Shown piece by piece: positions 27,328 to 40,071 of a DNA stretch of 64,000 bases; position 1 is the first letter of the stretch, and each line of letters begins with the position of its first letter. Below the pieces are notes generated by a model. It saw nothing but the letters and a program-made list of their open reading frames with translations, was not told the origin of the DNA and ran no database searches. Location of the stretch: the NCBI GenBank assembly GCA_030697205.1, contig JAUYQP010000014.1:1-64000 (forward strand), read 5' to 3'. The DNA comes from Mycobacteriales bacterium (GTDB taxonomy: Bacteria > Actinomycetota > Actinomycetes > Mycobacteriales > SCTD01). Made by a program: the position numbers and the translations under genes.

Positions 27328-28134
27328 CTAGGCGGTCTTGAGCTTGGCCCGCAGCTTGGTGATCTTCAGCTCGGTCTTGGGCTTGCCGTCACCCGCGGGC
27401 TCCGAACCACCGGCCGCGACCTTGAGCAGCACGTCGAGGCCACCCGTGATCGTGCCGAACGGGGTGTACTGCGGCGGCAGCTGGGTGTCCTTGTAGACGA
27501 GGAAGAACTGGCTGCCGTTGGTGTTGGCGCCGGAGTTGGCCATCGCGACCGTGCCCGCGGGGTAGGTCGCCCCGGCGAGGTTCTCGTCGGGGAAGGCGTA
27601 GCCCGGGCCGCCGCTGCCGGTGCCGGTCGGGTCGCCGCACTGCAGGACGAAGATGCCCTCGGTCGTGAGCCGGTGGCACGACGTGGCGTCGAAGAAGCCG
27701 AAGTGGGCCAGCGAGCGGAAGTTGTTGGAGGTGCACGGCGCGGCCTTGGAGTTGAGCTCCAGGACGACCTTGCCTCGGTTGGTCTCCATCGTCGCCACGG
27801 CGGTCTTGACGCGCTCGACCCCGGTCGGGGGCGGCAGCGCCGGGAGCACCTTGCCTCCCGACGGCTCGCCGGTCTTGTTGTAGGCGCACGTCGTCGCGGT
27901 GTTGGCCGCGGGCGACGCGGTGGGTGTCGGGTTCGAGCTCGCGACCGTGTCGTCGTCGCCACCCAGCACGCTGCTCGCGGCGAAGGCCGCTCCGGCCCCG
28001 ATCACCACGATCGCGATGACGGCGGCGATGACGGTCTGGCGCTGCTTGCGGCGGGCCTCGGCTGCCGCACGTCGCGCCGCCTGTCGCTCCGCGCGCATCC
28101 GTGCGAGCTCGCGCTCGCGCTTGCTGCTGGCCAC
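27328..28134 (-). CDS. membrane-anchored cyclophilin-type peptidyl-prolyl isomerase
   Basis: 268 residues. A basic charged N-terminus (about 1-35), one membrane helix (36-57), a Ser/Thr/Pro linker and a cyclophilin domain (about 100-268) with [42 protein letters not shown] and PPQYTPFG. The active-site Arg-type positions are altered to the actinobacterial pattern. The domain is predicted outside the membrane. Start GTG at 28134, AGGAGG 7 nt upstream; TAGGAT (minus strand, 28178-28183) is a likely -10. Equivalent to ppiB next to relA in M. tuberculosis. Confidence 0.9.
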   Translation of the reverse strand: MASSKRERELARMRAERQAARRAAAEARRKQRQTVIAAVIAIVVIGAGAAFAASSVLGGDDDTVASSNPTPTASPAANTATTCAYNKTGEPSGGKVLPALPPPTGVERVKTAVATMETNRGKVVLELNSKAAPCTSNNFRSLAHFGFFDATSCHRLTTEGIFVLQCGDPTGTGSGGPGYAFPDENLAGATYPAGTVAMANSGANTNGSQFFLVYKDTQLPPQYTPFGTITGGLDVLLKVAAGGSEPAGDGKPKTELKITKLRAKLKTA

Positions 28135-28257
28135 GCCGGGTCCTCCTGAGTCGGGCTCCATGGTGCTCACGGCCCTGATCCTAGGGAATACCGGTCGATC
28201 AGGCCGCAAGCGCGCCGGTAGGGTCGTCCTCTCACACCTGCAACAGGAGGGACGGAC

Positions 28258-28941
28258 GTGCTGGTCCGCGGGTTCCCGGCCGGCTCGTTCGGGACGAACT
28301 GCTTCGTCGTGGCGACCGGTCCCGGTCAGGAGTGCGTCGTCGTCGACCCCGGACAGGACGCCGTCCCCGGTCTCGACGACCTGCTGCGCGAGCACCGCCT
28401 CCAGCCGGTCGCGGTGCTGCTGACCCACGGCCACATCGACCACATGTGGTCGGTCGTGCCGGTCTGCGGGGCCCACGGCATCCCCGCCTACGTCCACCCC
28501 GACGACCGCGCGCTCCTGTCCGACCCGGCCCGCGGGCTGTCGATGGCGGTGGGCTCCCAGCTGTTCGGCGGGATGACCTTCAGCGAGCCCGACGACGTCG
28601 TCGAGCTGTCGGAGGCCGGGCCCATCGAGCTCGCCGGGGTCCGCTTCGAGGTCGACCTCGCGCCGGGCCACACGCCCGGGTCGATCGTCTTCCGGACCGG
28701 CGATGACGAGCCCGTCATGCTCGCCGGCGACCTGCTCTTCGCCGGCTCGATCGGTCGCACCGACCTGCCCGGCGGCGACTGGGGCCAGATGCAGGACTCA
28801 CTGCGCCGCGTCGTGCTGCCGCTCCCTGACGAGACCGTCGTCCTGCCCGGTCACGGGGCAGCGACCACGATCGGCCGTGAGCGCGCGACCAACCCCTTCC
28901 TGCAGGAGCTCGTCCCCGCCCCGCCGACCCGGGGGCTGTAG
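28258..28941 (+). CDS. metallo-beta-lactamase-fold hydrolase (glyoxalase II-like)
   Basis: 227 residues. Zinc motif THGHIDH, then GHTPGS, AGDLLF and PGHGAATT, giving the two-metal set of glyoxalase II-type hydrolases. Counterpart of Rv2581c, which sits in the same place before hisS. GTG at 28258 follows AGGAGGGA; TAGGGT at 28219-28224 is a plausible -10. Actual thioester substrate unknown. Confidence 0.9.
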   Translation: MLVRGFPAGSFGTNCFVVATGPGQECVVVDPGQDAVPGLDDLLREHRLQPVAVLLTHGHIDHMWSVVPVCGAHGIPAYVHPDDRALLSDPARGLSMAVGSQLFGGMTFSEPDDVVELSEAGPIELAGVRFEVDLAPGHTPGSIVFRTGDDEPVMLAGDLLFAGSIGRTDLPGGDWGQMQDSLRRVVLPLPDETVVLPGHGAATTIGRERATNPFLQELVPAPPTRGL

Positions 28942-30185
28942 GTGTTCACCGCCCCGAAGGGCACCTACGACGTCCTGCCCGGCTCGGCCTTCCTCGAGGT
29001 CCGCGACGCGCTGCTCGCGCCCTCGGTGCTGGCCGGTTACGGCTGGGTCGAGCCGCCGGTCTTCGAGGACACTGCGCTGTTCTCCCGCGGTGTCGGGGAG
29101 TCCACCGACGTCGTCAGCAAGGAAATGTTCACCTTCACCGACCGCGGCGACCGCTCGCTGACGCTGCGGCCGGAGGGCACCGTCGGGGTCCTGCGCGCCG
29201 CGCTGCAGGCCGGCCTCCACCGCGGCCAGCTGCCGGTCAAGCTGCGCTACGCCGGGCCGATGTTCCGCGCCGAGCGCCCCCAGGCCGGCCGCTTCCGGCA
29301 GTTCCAGCAGGTCGGTGTCGAGGCGCTCGGTGTCGACGACCCGGCGCTCGACGCCGAGGTCGTTGCCCTGGCCTGGCGCGGCTACGCCGAGGTCGGCGTG
29401 ACCCAGGCCCGGCTGCTGCTCACCTCGCTCGGCGACGCCGCCTGCCGACCCGCCTACCGCGACGCGCTGCAGGCCTTCCTCGCCGGGCTCGACCTCGACG
29501 CGGAGACCCGCCGCCGCGCCGAGCTCAACCCGCTGCGCGTCCTCGACGACAAGCGCCCCGAGGTCCAGGCCCAGCTCGCCGACGCGCCTCTCATCAGCAC
29601 CTCGCTGTGCGCCGACTGCGCGACCCACCTCGAGCAGGTACGCCGGCACCTCACGGCGATGGGCGTCCCCTTCGAGGACGCGCCCCGGCTCGTCCGTGGG
29701 CTCGACTACTACATGCGCACGACCTTCGAGTTCGTCCACGACGGCCTCGGCGCGCAGTCCGCGATCGGTGGCGGTGGCCGCTACGACGGGCTGTCGGAGC
29801 TCATCGGCGGGCCCGCGCTGCCCGGGATCGGCTGGGCCCTCGGGGTCGAGCGCACGATGCTCGCCCTGGAGGCGGAGGGCGTCGCGCGCGGGGCCGCGCC
29901 GGCCGCGCAGGTCTTCGTCGTACCCCTGGGGTCTGCTGCCAAGGACCGCGCCGTGCTCATCGTCGACGCCTTGCGCCTGGCCGGCGTCGCGGCCGACCTC
30001 GCCTACGGCGACCGCGGCATGAAGGGCGCCATGAAGGCCGCGGACCGCAGCGGGGCGGCCTATGCCGTCGTCCTCGGCGACCGCGACCTCGAGGCCGGCG
30101 CCGCGCAGGTCAAGGACCTGCGCACCACCGACCAGACCGCCGTACCCCTCGACGACGTCGTCGAGGTCCTGAAGGAGAAGCTCCT

Positions 30186-30189
<4 letters not shown>
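28942..30189 (+). CDS. hisS: histidine--tRNA ligase
   Basis: 415-residue class II synthetase. Starts [13 protein letters not shown]; motif 2 region [19 protein letters not shown], histidine motif [12 protein letters not shown] and GGGGRYDGL, and a C-terminal anticodon-binding domain (about 320-415). GTG directly follows the MBL gene stop; the hisS stop overlaps aspS. Confidence 0.96.
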
Positions 30190-31943
<1,754 letters not shown>

Positions 31944-31961
31944 CCCCCGGGGAGGAGGGGG

Positions 31962-32705
31962 CTACCAGCGGGAGCGGACGGTGAGCGGGCCGCTGGTGAA
32001 CGGGTGCTCGTCACGGAAGCCCAGGCTCGAGTAGAGCGCCCGCCCGCCGGTGTTGTCGGCGTACATCCCGAGGGTCACCACGTCGCAGCCCTCGTCGAGC
32101 AGGTCCCGGGTCAGCCACGCGGTCACCGCCGCGCCGAGGCCCTGGCCGCGGGCGGACGGCGCGACCGCGATGCCCGACAGGTGCCCGACGCCGGTCGCGC
32201 CGGAGGTGTCCGCGGCGCAGGCGAGCAGCCCGGACGCGCCGAGGACCCCGACCCAGCGGCGGGCGTCACCGGCGCGCGGGTCCACCGACGCGGCAGGGTT
32301 CGCGACCGCGAGGAAGTCCGCCAGCAGGTCGACGTCGGTGACCTCGACGACCCGCTCCTCGCCGGCGCGGACCGCAGGCGCGACGTCGGTCCAGCGGAAG
32401 TCCCAGTCGGTGCCCTGCAGCTCGACCCAGGCGGGCAGCAGCGCGGCGGTCCCGCGGGGCAGCGTCACCCGCTGCTTGGTCCGCAGCTCGGGCGCGAGGT
32501 CCCCGACGAGCTGGGCGACCGCGAGCGGTGAGCCGAGCGCCGACAGGTAGGACACCCGCTCCTCCGCGTCGGTGCCGAGCCAGGCCACCGCCCCCTCGCC
32601 GAGCCAGCCCGTCACGAGGTCGCGGCGCAGGGTCCCGCGCGCAAAGGGGTCGTGCCCGGTCGCGACGAGCACCTCCGCCGCCGAGCCGAGCACCGTGACC
32701 GCCAC
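31962..32705 (-). CDS. GNAT-family acetyltransferase
   Basis: 247 residues: an N-terminal region without clear motifs (1-110) and a C-terminal GNAT domain with LSGIAVAPSARGQGLGAAVT (acetyl-CoA loop) and NTGGRALYSSLGF. FR47-like arrangement. GTG start at 32705. Convergent with aspS and divergent from the caspase-like gene. Substrate unknown. Confidence 0.85.
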   Translation of the reverse strand: MAVTVLGSAAEVLVATGHDPFARGTLRRDLVTGWLGEGAVAWLGTDAEERVSYLSALGSPLAVAQLVGDLAPELRTKQRVTLPRGTAALLPAWVELQGTDWDFRWTDVAPAVRAGEERVVEVTDVDLLADFLAVANPAASVDPRAGDARRWVGVLGASGLLACAADTSGATGVGHLSGIAVAPSARGQGLGAAVTAWLTRDLLDEGCDVVTLGMYADNTGGRALYSSLGFRDEHPFTSGPLTVRSRW

Positions 32706-32755
32706 ACCTCGACCCTACGGCCGGGCAGGAAAGCGGTAGAACAGGGTCGAACTAC

Positions 32756-32783
32756 CTCAACTCCGACCCTGACCCGTGCCGAA
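32756..32783 (+). promoter_or_regulatory. FliA/sigma-28-like promoter motif before the caspase-like gene
   Basis: CTCAA at 32756-32760 and GCCGAA at 32778-32783, spacer 17. It matches the motif found seven times in the pilus island (spacer 16 there). The gene start is 10 bases beyond the -10, so the transcript would have almost no leader, and the AAGGAG that overlaps the -10 would not be transcribed if this promoter is used. Confidence 0.55.
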
Positions 32784-32793
32784 GGAGCAAGAC

Positions 32794-33567
32794 GTGGGAG
32801 TACGACGCAAGGCCGCTGCCGGGGTGGCGCTCGCCCTGGGCGTGACGCTCGTGCCCGCCGCGGAGGCCAAGGTCGTCGCCTCGCCGGAGAACCGCTTCGC
32901 GGTGCTCGTCGGCATCACCGACTACCGGTCGCCCACCAAGGACACCGTGGGTGGGGTCGGTGACGTCGAGACCGTCCGCAAGGTGCTGCTCAACCGCGGC
33001 TGGCGCAACGACCGGATCATGGTCCTCACCGACGAGCAGGCCACCGGCGCCCGCATCCGCTCGGGGATGCAGTGGCTCGTCGACAACTCCCGCGCCGGCC
33101 AGACGTTCTCCTTCTTCCACTACTCCGGCCACGTGAAGCAGAACGACGGCCACGAGCGGCTCTGGCCGATCGACCGCGAGTTCATCGCCGACACCACCGT
33201 GGCGAGCACGCTGGGCAAGATCCGCGGGTCGTCGTGGGTCAACATCAGCGGCTGCGAGGCAGGCGGCTTCGCGGAGAGCCTGCCCGATTCCGACACGTTG
33301 TTCACCGCCTCGAGCGGTCGCTACGAGAAGTCCTACGAGCACCCCGACTGGAAGAAGTCGATCTGGAGCGGGCTGGTCTTCGACGCCGGCATCCACAAGG
33401 GCAAGGCCGACGCCGACGGCGACAAGAAGGTCAGCGTGCAGGAGGCGGTGCAGTACGCCGCCCCGATCGCCAAGCAGATGACCGCCGCGCAGCGCCCCTA
33501 CGGCCGTCAGACCCCGGTCGTGCTCGGCGACAAGCGCTCGCTCAACCTGGCCGCACCCCGCGTCTGA
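32794..33567 (+). CDS. secreted caspase-like (peptidase C14/metacaspase-type) protein
   Basis: 257 residues. A signal peptide (basic MGVRRKAAAG, hydrophobic core, AEA cleavage site near residue 25) is followed by a caspase-fold domain starting FAVLVGITDY. The catalytic dyad is visible: His113 in FHYSGH and Cys154 in NISGCEAGGF. GTG at 32794 is chosen over GTG at 32776 because it gives a clean signal peptide and has AAGGAG 7 nt before it. The cleavage target is unknown. A FliA-like promoter motif lies directly upstream. Confidence 0.82.
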   Translation: MGVRRKAAAGVALALGVTLVPAAEAKVVASPENRFAVLVGITDYRSPTKDTVGGVGDVETVRKVLLNRGWRNDRIMVLTDEQATGARIRSGMQWLVDNSRAGQTFSFFHYSGHVKQNDGHERLWPIDREFIADTTVASTLGKIRGSSWVNISGCEAGGFAESLPDSDTLFTASSGRYEKSYEHPDWKKSIWSGLVFDAGIHKGKADADGDKKVSVQEAVQYAAPIAKQMTAAQRPYGRQTPVVLGDKRSLNLAAPRV

Positions 33568-33589
33568 GGTCCACGTCTAGGGTCGTGGC

Positions 33590-34987
33590 GTGACCGAGTC
33601 CCTCTTCGACGCCGCCGAGCGCGCGGCCGAGGAGCGGGTCGCGCCGCTGGCGGTCCGGATGCGGCCGCGCACCCTCGACGAGGTCGTCGGCCAGCAGCAC
33701 CTGCTCGGCCCCGGTCAGCCGCTGCGTCGGCTGGTCGAGGGCGACGCGCCGCTGTCGGTCGTGCTGTGGGGTCCGCCCGGCACCGGCAAGACCACGATGG
33801 CGCTGCTCATCGCGACCCAGACCAAGCGCCGCTTCCGGGAGCTGTCCGCGGTGACGGCGGGCGTCAAGGACGTCCGGCAGGTCGTCGAGGAGGCCAAGCG
33901 GGCGCTCGGCGAGACCGGCGCGCAGACCGTGCTGTTCGTCGACGAGGTGCACCGCTTCTCCAAGACCCAGCAGGACGCGCTGCTGCCGAGCGTCGAGAAC
34001 CGCTGGGTCACCCTCGTCGCCGCCACCACCGAGAACCCCTTCTTCTCCGTCATCAGCCCGCTGCTGTCACGGTCCCTGCTGCTGACCCTCGAACCGCTCA
34101 CCGACGACGACGTGCGCGCGGTCGTCCGCCGCGCCGTCACCGACCCGCGCGGTCTCCCAGGGGTCACCCTCGAGCCCGACGCGGAGGACTTCCTGGTCCG
34201 CCTCGCCGGCGGTGACGCCCGCCGTGCCCTCACCGCGCTGGAGGCGGCCGCCGTCGAGCCGGTGCTGACGCTGGAGGTCCTCGAGCGGGCCGTCGACCGG
34301 GCCGCCGTCCGCTACGACCGCGACGGCGACCAGCACTACGACGTCATCAGCGGCTTCATCAAGTCGATCCGCGGCTCCGACGTCGACGCCGCGCTGCACT
34401 ACCTCGCCCGGATGCTCGAGGCGGGGGAGGACCCGCGCTTCATCGCGCGCCGCCTCGTCGTGCACGCCAGCGAGGACATCGGCATGGCCGACCCGTCCGC
34501 GCTGCAGGTCGCGGTCGCCGCCGCGCAGGCGCTGGAGCTCATCGGGCTGCCCGAGGCGCGCATCAACCTCGCGCAGGCCGTCATCCACCTCTCGCTCGCC
34601 CCGAAGTCCAACGCCGTGATCGCGGCCGTCGACAGCGCCGTCGCCGACGTGCGCGCCGGCCTCACGGGCACGGTCCCGCCGTACCTGCGTGATGCCCACT
34701 ACCCGGGGGCGAGCACGCTCGGCCACTCGGGCTACCGATACCCTCACGACTTCCCGGGACGGGTCGTCGCGCAGCAGTACGCGCCCGACCCGGTCGTCGG
34801 GCGGGAGTACTACTCGCCTGGCGGTCTGGGGGTCGAGCGCGTCGTCTCCGAGCGGCTCGCCGGGCTGCGCGAGGTCCTGCGCGGAGACCGGCGGGTGGTC
34901 CCGGAGGACGTCGCGACCGGCTTCCGTCCCCGCTGCAACCCCGCACCACCCCGTCCCGAGGAGCTCGGGCAAGACAAGGAGCAGTAA
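33590..34987 (+). CDS. rarA: replication-associated recombination ATPase RarA/MgsA
   Basis: 465-residue clamp-loader-like AAA+ protein acting at stalled forks. Walker [10 protein letters not shown], Walker [19 protein letters not shown], sensor [12 protein letters not shown], and the MgsA C-terminal part ([21 protein letters not shown]). GTG at 33590, TAGGGT a few bases upstream (33578-33583). Next to alaS as in other actinobacteria. Confidence 0.95.
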   Translation: MTESLFDAAERAAEERVAPLAVRMRPRTLDEVVGQQHLLGPGQPLRRLVEGDAPLSVVLWGPPGTGKTTMALLIATQTKRRFRELSAVTAGVKDVRQVVEEAKRALGETGAQTVLFVDEVHRFSKTQQDALLPSVENRWVTLVAATTENPFFSVISPLLSRSLLLTLEPLTDDDVRAVVRRAVTDPRGLPGVTLEPDAEDFLVRLAGGDARRALTALEAAAVEPVLTLEVLERAVDRAAVRYDRDGDQHYDVISGFIKSIRGSDVDAALHYLARMLEAGEDPRFIARRLVVHASEDIGMADPSALQVAVAAAQALELIGLPEARINLAQAVIHLSLAPKSNAVIAAVDSAVADVRAGLTGTVPPYLRDAHYPGASTLGHSGYRYPHDFPGRVVAQQYAPDPVVGREYYSPGGLGVERVVSERLAGLREVLRGDRRVVPEDVATGFRPRCNPAPPRPEELGQDKEQ

Positions 34988-35440
34988 GTGGTCAGCGTCG
35001 GCGACGTCGTCGGGCTCGTGTTCGCGATCTTCTTCGCGATCCTCGTGCTCGTCCTGTGCTTCCTGCTCGTGCGCCTCACGCGCGTCATCGACGAGACCCG
35101 CAAGCTGGTCGAGGGCATCACCGACAAGACGGTGCCGCTGCTCGGTGAGGTGACGACCTCGGTGACCCACGTCAACGAGGAGCTCGTCCGCGTCGACGCG
35201 ATCACGGCCAACGTCCAGTCGATCACCGCCAATGCGTCGTCGTTGACCTCGCTGTTCGCCGCGACCCTCGGCAGCCCCGTCGTCAAGGTCGCCGCCTTCT
35301 CCTACGGCGTGCGCCGGGCCGCGGCCAAGCGCTCGCACGCCGACGTCGAAAAGCAGGTGCGGGCGCAGCTGAAGAGCGAGAAGACTGCAGCCAAGGCGCC
35401 CGCGGTGCCGGCCGCTGCGAAGAAGGCGAAGAAGAAGTGA
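34988..35440 (+). CDS. DUF948 membrane protein
   Basis: 150 residues. One N-terminal membrane helix (about 7-28), then a helical, likely coiled-coil domain with regularly spaced Thr/Val ([19 protein letters not shown]), and a Lys/Ala-rich tail. This is the DUF948 pattern (YtxG-like), usually found between rarA and alaS in actinobacteria. Function unknown. GTG starts right after the rarA stop. Confidence 0.85.
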   Translation: MVSVGDVVGLVFAIFFAILVLVLCFLLVRLTRVIDETRKLVEGITDKTVPLLGEVTTSVTHVNEELVRVDAITANVQSITANASSLTSLFAATLGSPVVKVAAFSYGVRRAAAKRSHADVEKQVRAQLKSEKTAAKAPAVPAAAKKAKKK

Positions 35441-35685
35441 CCCGCAGGCTGTTCTACGTCGCGCTCGGCGCGACCGTGGGCGTCCTCGTCGTGCGCAAGG
35501 CGCAGGAGGCGGCGGCCAAGCTCACGCCGGCCGGGATGGCCGGCGGGCTGACCGGCGCGATCGGGGGGCTCGGCGACGCGATCCGCGACTTCGGCGCGGA
35601 GGTCCGCGCGGGCATGGCCGAGCGCGAGGACGACCTGCGCAGCCAGCTCGGCCTCGACGGCACCAACGACCTGATCGACTCCTGA
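35437..35685 (+). CDS. small conserved actinobacterial protein (DUF6167-like)
   Basis: 82 residues: a short N-terminal hydrophobic helix ([16 protein letters not shown]), then Ala/Gly-rich amphipathic helices ([20 protein letters not shown]) and an acidic tail. It resembles the small protein commonly encoded just before alaS in actinobacteria. GTG overlaps the DUF948 gene by 4 nt. Function unknown; probable partner of the DUF948 protein at the membrane. Confidence 0.8.
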   Translation: MTRRLFYVALGATVGVLVVRKAQEAAAKLTPAGMAGGLTGAIGGLGDAIRDFGAEVRAGMAEREDDLRSQLGLDGTNDLIDS

Positions 35686-35687
35686 CG

Positions 35688-38342
35688 ATGCGCTCCGACG
35701 AGATCCGCTCCCGCTTCCTCGGCCACTTCGAGGGTCGCGGGCACTCCGTCGTGCCGTCGGCCAGCCTCATCGCCGACGACCCGACGCTGCTGCTGGTCAA
35801 CGCCGGCATGGTGCCGTTCAAGCCCTACTTCCTCGGCGAGCAGCCCGCCCCGTGGCCGCGCGCCGCGTCGGTGCAGAAGTGCGTGCGCACCCTCGACATC
35901 GACGAGGTCGGCAAGACGACCCGCCACGGCTCGTTCTTCCAGATGGCCGGCAACTTCAGCTTCGGCGACTACTTCAAGGCCGGCGCGATCGAGCTGGCCT
36001 GGGAGCTGATGACCAAGAGCCAGTCCGACGGGGGCTACGGCCTCGAGGAGGACAAGCTCTGGATCACCGTCTACCTCGACGACGACGAGGCCTACGACCT
36101 GTGGCGCGGCATCGGCGTCTCCGAGAGCCGCATCCAGCGCCTCGGCAAGAGCGAGAACTTCTGGTCGATGGGCGTCCCCGGGCCGTGCGGGCCCTGCTCG
36201 GAGCTCAACTACGACAGAGGAGAGGCGTACGGCGAAGCGGGCGGGCCGGCGGTCAACGGCGAGCGCTACCTCGAGCTCTGGAACCTCGTCTTCATGCAGT
36301 ACGAGCGCGGGCCGGGCACGGGCAAGGACGACTACCCGATCCTCGGTGACCTCCCGAGCCAGAACATCGACACCGGCATGGGCATGGAGCGGATGGCCGC
36401 CGTGCTGCAGGGCGTCGACAACCTCTACGAGATCGACACCTCGATGGCGATCCTCACCCAGGCGGCGGCGCTGACGGGGGCGCGCTACGGCGCGGACCAC
36501 GCCTCCGACGTACGCCTGCGGGTCGTCACCGACCACGTCCGCACCGCGCTGATGCTCGTCGGCGACGGCGTGACCCCCGGCAACGAGGGCCGCGGCTACG
36601 TCCTGCGGCGCATCGTGCGCCGGGCGGTCCGTGCGATGCGCCTGCTGGGCGCCGGCGAGCCGGTGATCCGCGAGCTGACCGAGTCCGCGATCGGTGCGAT
36701 GGGGCCGCAGTACCCCGAGCTCGTCACCGACTCCTCGCGGATCCACACCGTGATGGCCGCGGAGGAGGCGTCGTTCCTCGAGACGCTGTCCAAGGGCGCG
36801 ACCATCTTCGACGCGGCCGTCCCGGCGGCCCGTGCGTCGGGGGGCGTCCTCGCGGGGGCGGCGGCCTTCCAGCTGCACGACACCTACGGCTTCCCGATCG
36901 ACCTCACGCTGGAGATGGCAGAGGAGCAGGGGCTGTCGGTCGACGAGGAGGGCTTCCGGGCCCTCATGCTCAAGCAGCGGACCCGGGCCAAGGAGGACTC
37001 CCGCCGCAAGAAGGTGCACGCCGACGTCTCGGCGTACCGCTCCCTGCTCGACCTCGCGGGCGCGTCGGAGTTCACCGGCTACACCTCGGTGTCGTCGGAG
37101 GCGACGGTGCGCGGGCTGCTCGTCGACGGTGAGGTCGCGTCTGCGGCCCGCGAGGGTGACGACGTCGAGCTGGTGCTGGACCGCACCCCCTTCTACGCCG
37201 AGGGCGGTGGGCAGAAGGCCGACCAGGGCCGGATCGTGCTCGCCGACGGCACCGTGCTCGAGGTCGGCGACGTGCAGCGCTCGCTGCCGGACCTCGTCGT
37301 GCACCGCGCCCGCGTCGTGTCCGGTGCGGTCGAGGTCGGGGCCTCGGTCCTGGCCGAGGTCGACATCGAGCGGCGCCGCGCGATCTCGCGCGCCCACACC
37401 GCGACCCACCTGGTCCACCAGGCGCTGCGCGCGGCCCTGGGGGAGCAGGCCACCCAGGCCGGATCCGAGAACAACCCCGGCCGCTTCCGCTTCGACTTCG
37501 CCTCGCCCGGCGCGGTCCCGGCCTCTGCGCTGCGCGACGTCGAGCAGGAGATCAACGAGATCGCGCTGGCCGACCTCGAGGTGCGCGCGTTCGTCACCAC
37601 GCAGGAGGAGGCGCGCCGGATCGGGGCCATGGCGCTGTTCGGCGAGAAGTACGGCGACCAGGTGCGGGTCGTCGAGGTCGGTGACTACGCGCGCGAGCTG
37701 TGCGGTGGCACCCATGCGGCGCGCTCCGGTCAGCTCGGCGTCGTGAAGCTGCTCTCGGAGGCCTCGATCGGCTCCGGTGTGCGGCGTGTCGAGGGCCTCG
37801 TCGGGCTCGACGCCTACTCCTTCCTCGCCCGCGAGCAGGCACTGGTGTCGCAGCTCGCCGGGCTGCTGAAGGTCCCGTCCGACGAGCTGCCCGACCGGGT
37901 CGCCGGCCTGCTCGAGAAGGTCCGCGACGCCGAGAAGGAGCTGGGCGCGCTGCGTGCCGGTCAGGTGCTGCAGCGGTCCGGTGAGTTCGCTGCGGGCGCC
38001 GTGGACCTCGGCGGCGTGCGCTTCGCGGGCATCGTCGCGCCCGACGGCACCCCCGGTGACCTGGTCCGGTCCTTGGCGCTCGACGTCCGCGGCCGCCTCG
38101 ACGGTCCGTCCGCGGTGCTCGTGGCCGCCGGAGGGGAGCGGGTCACGCTGGTCGCCGCGGTCAGCCCGGAGGCGATCGCCCGGGGTGTGACCGCGGGTGC
38201 GCTGCTGCGGGCCGCGGCCGAGGCCGTCGACGGCAAGGGTGGCGGCAAGGACGACGTCGCGCAGGGCGGCGGCACCAAGCCGGCCGGCATCCCCGACGCG
38301 CTCGTCCGCGCCGAGGCCCACCTCCGCGCGTCACTCACCTGA
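35688..38342 (+). CDS. alaS: alanine--tRNA ligase
   Basis: 884 residues, full length. Catalytic domain begins [30 protein letters not shown]-type block reads [11 protein letters not shown]; editing domain zinc ligands HTATH (near 570) and CGGTH (near 672); C-terminal C-Ala/DHHA1-like region with the [12 protein letters not shown] glycine block. ATG at 35688, 2 bases after the small gene. A 144-base gap with a palindromic element separates it from ruvX. Confidence 0.97.
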   Translation: MRSDEIRSRFLGHFEGRGHSVVPSASLIADDPTLLLVNAGMVPFKPYFLGEQPAPWPRAASVQKCVRTLDIDEVGKTTRHGSFFQMAGNFSFGDYFKAGAIELAWELMTKSQSDGGYGLEEDKLWITVYLDDDEAYDLWRGIGVSESRIQRLGKSENFWSMGVPGPCGPCSELNYDRGEAYGEAGGPAVNGERYLELWNLVFMQYERGPGTGKDDYPILGDLPSQNIDTGMGMERMAAVLQGVDNLYEIDTSMAILTQAAALTGARYGADHASDVRLRVVTDHVRTALMLVGDGVTPGNEGRGYVLRRIVRRAVRAMRLLGAGEPVIRELTESAIGAMGPQYPELVTDSSRIHTVMAAEEASFLETLSKGATIFDAAVPAARASGGVLAGAAAFQLHDTYGFPIDLTLEMAEEQGLSVDEEGFRALMLKQRTRAKEDSRRKKVHADVSAYRSLLDLAGASEFTGYTSVSSEATVRGLLVDGEVASAAREGDDVELVLDRTPFYAEGGGQKADQGRIVLADGTVLEVGDVQRSLPDLVVHRARVVSGAVEVGASVLAEVDIERRRAISRAHTATHLVHQALRAALGEQATQAGSENNPGRFRFDFASPGAVPASALRDVEQEINEIALADLEVRAFVTTQEEARRIGAMALFGEKYGDQVRVVEVGDYARELCGGTHAARSGQLGVVKLLSEASIGSGVRRVEGLVGLDAYSFLAREQALVSQLAGLLKVPSDELPDRVAGLLEKVRDAEKELGALRAGQVLQRSGEFAAGAVDLGGVRFAGIVAPDGTPGDLVRSLALDVRGRLDGPSAVLVAAGGERVTLVAAVSPEAIARGVTAGALLRAAAEAVDGKGGGKDDVAQGGGTKPAGIPDALVRAEAHLRASLT

Positions 38343-38395
38343 CGCCCGCCCCGCGCCCTGACTGCGCCCGGACATGTTCCGCCCCGCCCGTTTCT

Positions 38396-38463
38396 CGCGA
38401 CGATCTTCGCCCTGTTGCGATTCGCTGAGCGTGACCTGCCGCAAGGAGACGAAGATCATCGCG
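38396..38463. repeat. long imperfect palindrome between alaS and ruvX
   Basis: Outer arms CGCGACGATCTTCG (38396-38409) and CGAAGATCATCGCG (38450-38463) pair at 13 of 14 positions; TTGCG (38415-38419) and CGCAA (38440-38444) pair inside. No T tract. Shared features with the element at 7233-7287 (GATGATC ... TTGCGG ... GATCGT ... TCGCG, then a GGGCGGGGC-rich side on the minus strand) suggest one dispersed repeat family. Confidence 0.7.
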
Positions 38464-38486
38464 CTAGGGGAGCCGGGGGTGGGGTC

Positions 38487-38915
38487 GTGACCACCACACG
38501 GCCGGGAGTGGTCCTGGCGGTCGACGTCGGCACCGTCCGCGTGGGCGTCGCCGCCTCCGACCCCGACCGGCTGCTCGCGTCACCGGTCGAGACCGTCGCG
38601 GCTCCCGGCCTCGCCCGGGTCGCCGAGCTCGTGGCCGAGCGCGCCGCGGTGGTCGTCGTCGTGGGCCTGCCCACCAGCCTGTCGGGCCGCTCGGAGTCCG
38701 CGAGCGCCGACATGGCCCGCGACTACGCCGCGCAGCTCGCCCCGCTGGTCGCACCCGTGCCCGTCGAGCTGGTCGACGAGCGCCTCACCACCGTCACGGC
38801 CACCGCCGCCCTGCGCGCGTCAGGCAAGAAGGGCAAGGCCGCCCGCGCCGTCGTCGACCAGGCCGCGGCGGTCGCGCTGCTGCAGGGCTACCTCGACCGA
38901 CGGCCCACCCCCTGA
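38487..38915 (+). CDS. ruvX: RuvX/YqgF-family RNase H-fold nuclease
   Basis: 142 residues. First acidic motif VVLAVDVGTVRVGVA, then VVVGLPTSLSGRSE and the DERLTTVTA and VDQAAAVALLQGYLD motifs of YqgF (pre-16S rRNA maturation/Holliday junction resolvase-like). GTG at 38487 gives the usual N-terminal length; the frame is open further upstream into the palindrome. Between alaS and mltG as expected. Confidence 0.93.
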   Translation: MTTTRPGVVLAVDVGTVRVGVAASDPDRLLASPVETVAAPGLARVAELVAERAAVVVVVGLPTSLSGRSESASADMARDYAAQLAPLVAPVPVELVDERLTTVTATAALRASGKKGKAARAVVDQAAAVALLQGYLDRRPTP

Positions 38916-38979
38916 CAGACACAGCAGCGTCGGCGGGCCGCCATGTCCGCGCGGGCGTTCCCGACGTAGGCTCGCCGAT

Positions 38980-40071
38980 GTGACCGATCTGCTCGACCTG
39001 CGCGAGGACCGCCCCGGCCCGCGGCCCAGCAAGCGCCTCCCGAAGCCGGTCGGGCTGCTCGTCGTGGCGGTGGTGCTGCTCGCGATCGTCGGCGGCGTCG
39101 TGCTCGGTGGCAAGGCGCTGGTCGGGAGCTTCCGCAGCAACCCCGACTTCGAGGGCTCGGGCAGCGGTCAGGTCGTCGTGCAGATCCGCGACGGCGACAC
39201 TGCTCGCGCCATCGCCGCGACCCTGCTCGACAAGGGCGTCGTGAAGAGCATCGGCGCCTTCACAGAGGTCGCGGCCGACGACACCCGCAGCCGCGGCCTG
39301 CAGCCCGGCTTCTATCAGCTCCGCGAGATGATGAGCGCCGAGGCCGCGCTCACGCTGCTGCTCGACCCCGCGGCACGTCTGCGCGGGCGGGTCACGATCC
39401 CCGAGGGCACCTCGGTCGAGGGGGCGCTCGAGCTCATCGCGAAGAACACTGAGGTCCCGCTGGCCGACCTCAAGGCCGCCGCGGGCAACCCCGGCGCGCT
39501 CGGGCTGCCCGCCTACGCCAAGGGCCGGCTCGAGGGCTTCCTCTTCCCCGCCACCTACGACGTCGAGCCCGGCACCAGCGCAGTCGAGGTCCTGCAGACG
39601 ATGGTCCAGCGCTACGACGTGGAGGCCGAGACGGTCGACCTCGTCGCGGGCGCCCAGGCACTGGGTCTGACGCCGTACGACGTGCTTGTCGTCGCGAGCC
39701 TCATCGAGCGCGAGTCGCGCATCGACGACGAGCTGCCCCAGGTCGCGCGCGTCATCTACAACCGGCTCGAGCAGAAGATCCCGCTCGGCATCGACGCGGC
39801 GGTGCTCTACGGCCTCGGCCGACGCGCCGGCGGGCTCACCCAGAGCGACCTGCGCAAGGACACGCCCTACAACACCCGCATCAAGCAGGGCCTGCCGCCG
39901 ACCCCGATCGCCAACCCCGGCACCGCCGCGCTGCTCGCCGCGCTCGCCCCCTCCGACGGCGACATCCTCTACTACGTCCTCGCCGACAAGGACGGTCGTC
40001 ACCTCTTCACAGCGGACTACGACGAGTTCCTGCGGCAGAAGGCGAAGTCCCAGCGCGAGGGCATCTTCTAG
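38980..40071 (+). CDS. mltG: endolytic murein transglycosylase MltG (YceG)
   Basis: 363 residues. Cytoplasmic N-terminus, one membrane helix (about 27-48), LysM-like region with VQIRDGDTARAIAATL, then the YceG catalytic domain with the active-site Glu in ASLIERES and the blocks VIYNRLEQKIPLGIDAAVLY and YNTRIKQGLPPTPIANPG. Cleaves nascent glycan strands outside the membrane. GTG start; aroE begins on the base after its stop. Confidence 0.95.
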   Translation: MTDLLDLREDRPGPRPSKRLPKPVGLLVVAVVLLAIVGGVVLGGKALVGSFRSNPDFEGSGSGQVVVQIRDGDTARAIAATLLDKGVVKSIGAFTEVAADDTRSRGLQPGFYQLREMMSAEAALTLLLDPAARLRGRVTIPEGTSVEGALELIAKNTEVPLADLKAAAGNPGALGLPAYAKGRLEGFLFPATYDVEPGTSAVEVLQTMVQRYDVEAETVDLVAGAQALGLTPYDVLVVASLIERESRIDDELPQVARVIYNRLEQKIPLGIDAAVLYGLGRRAGGLTQSDLRKDTPYNTRIKQGLPPTPIANPGTAALLAALAPSDGDILYYVLADKDGRHLFTADYDEFLRQKAKSQREGIF

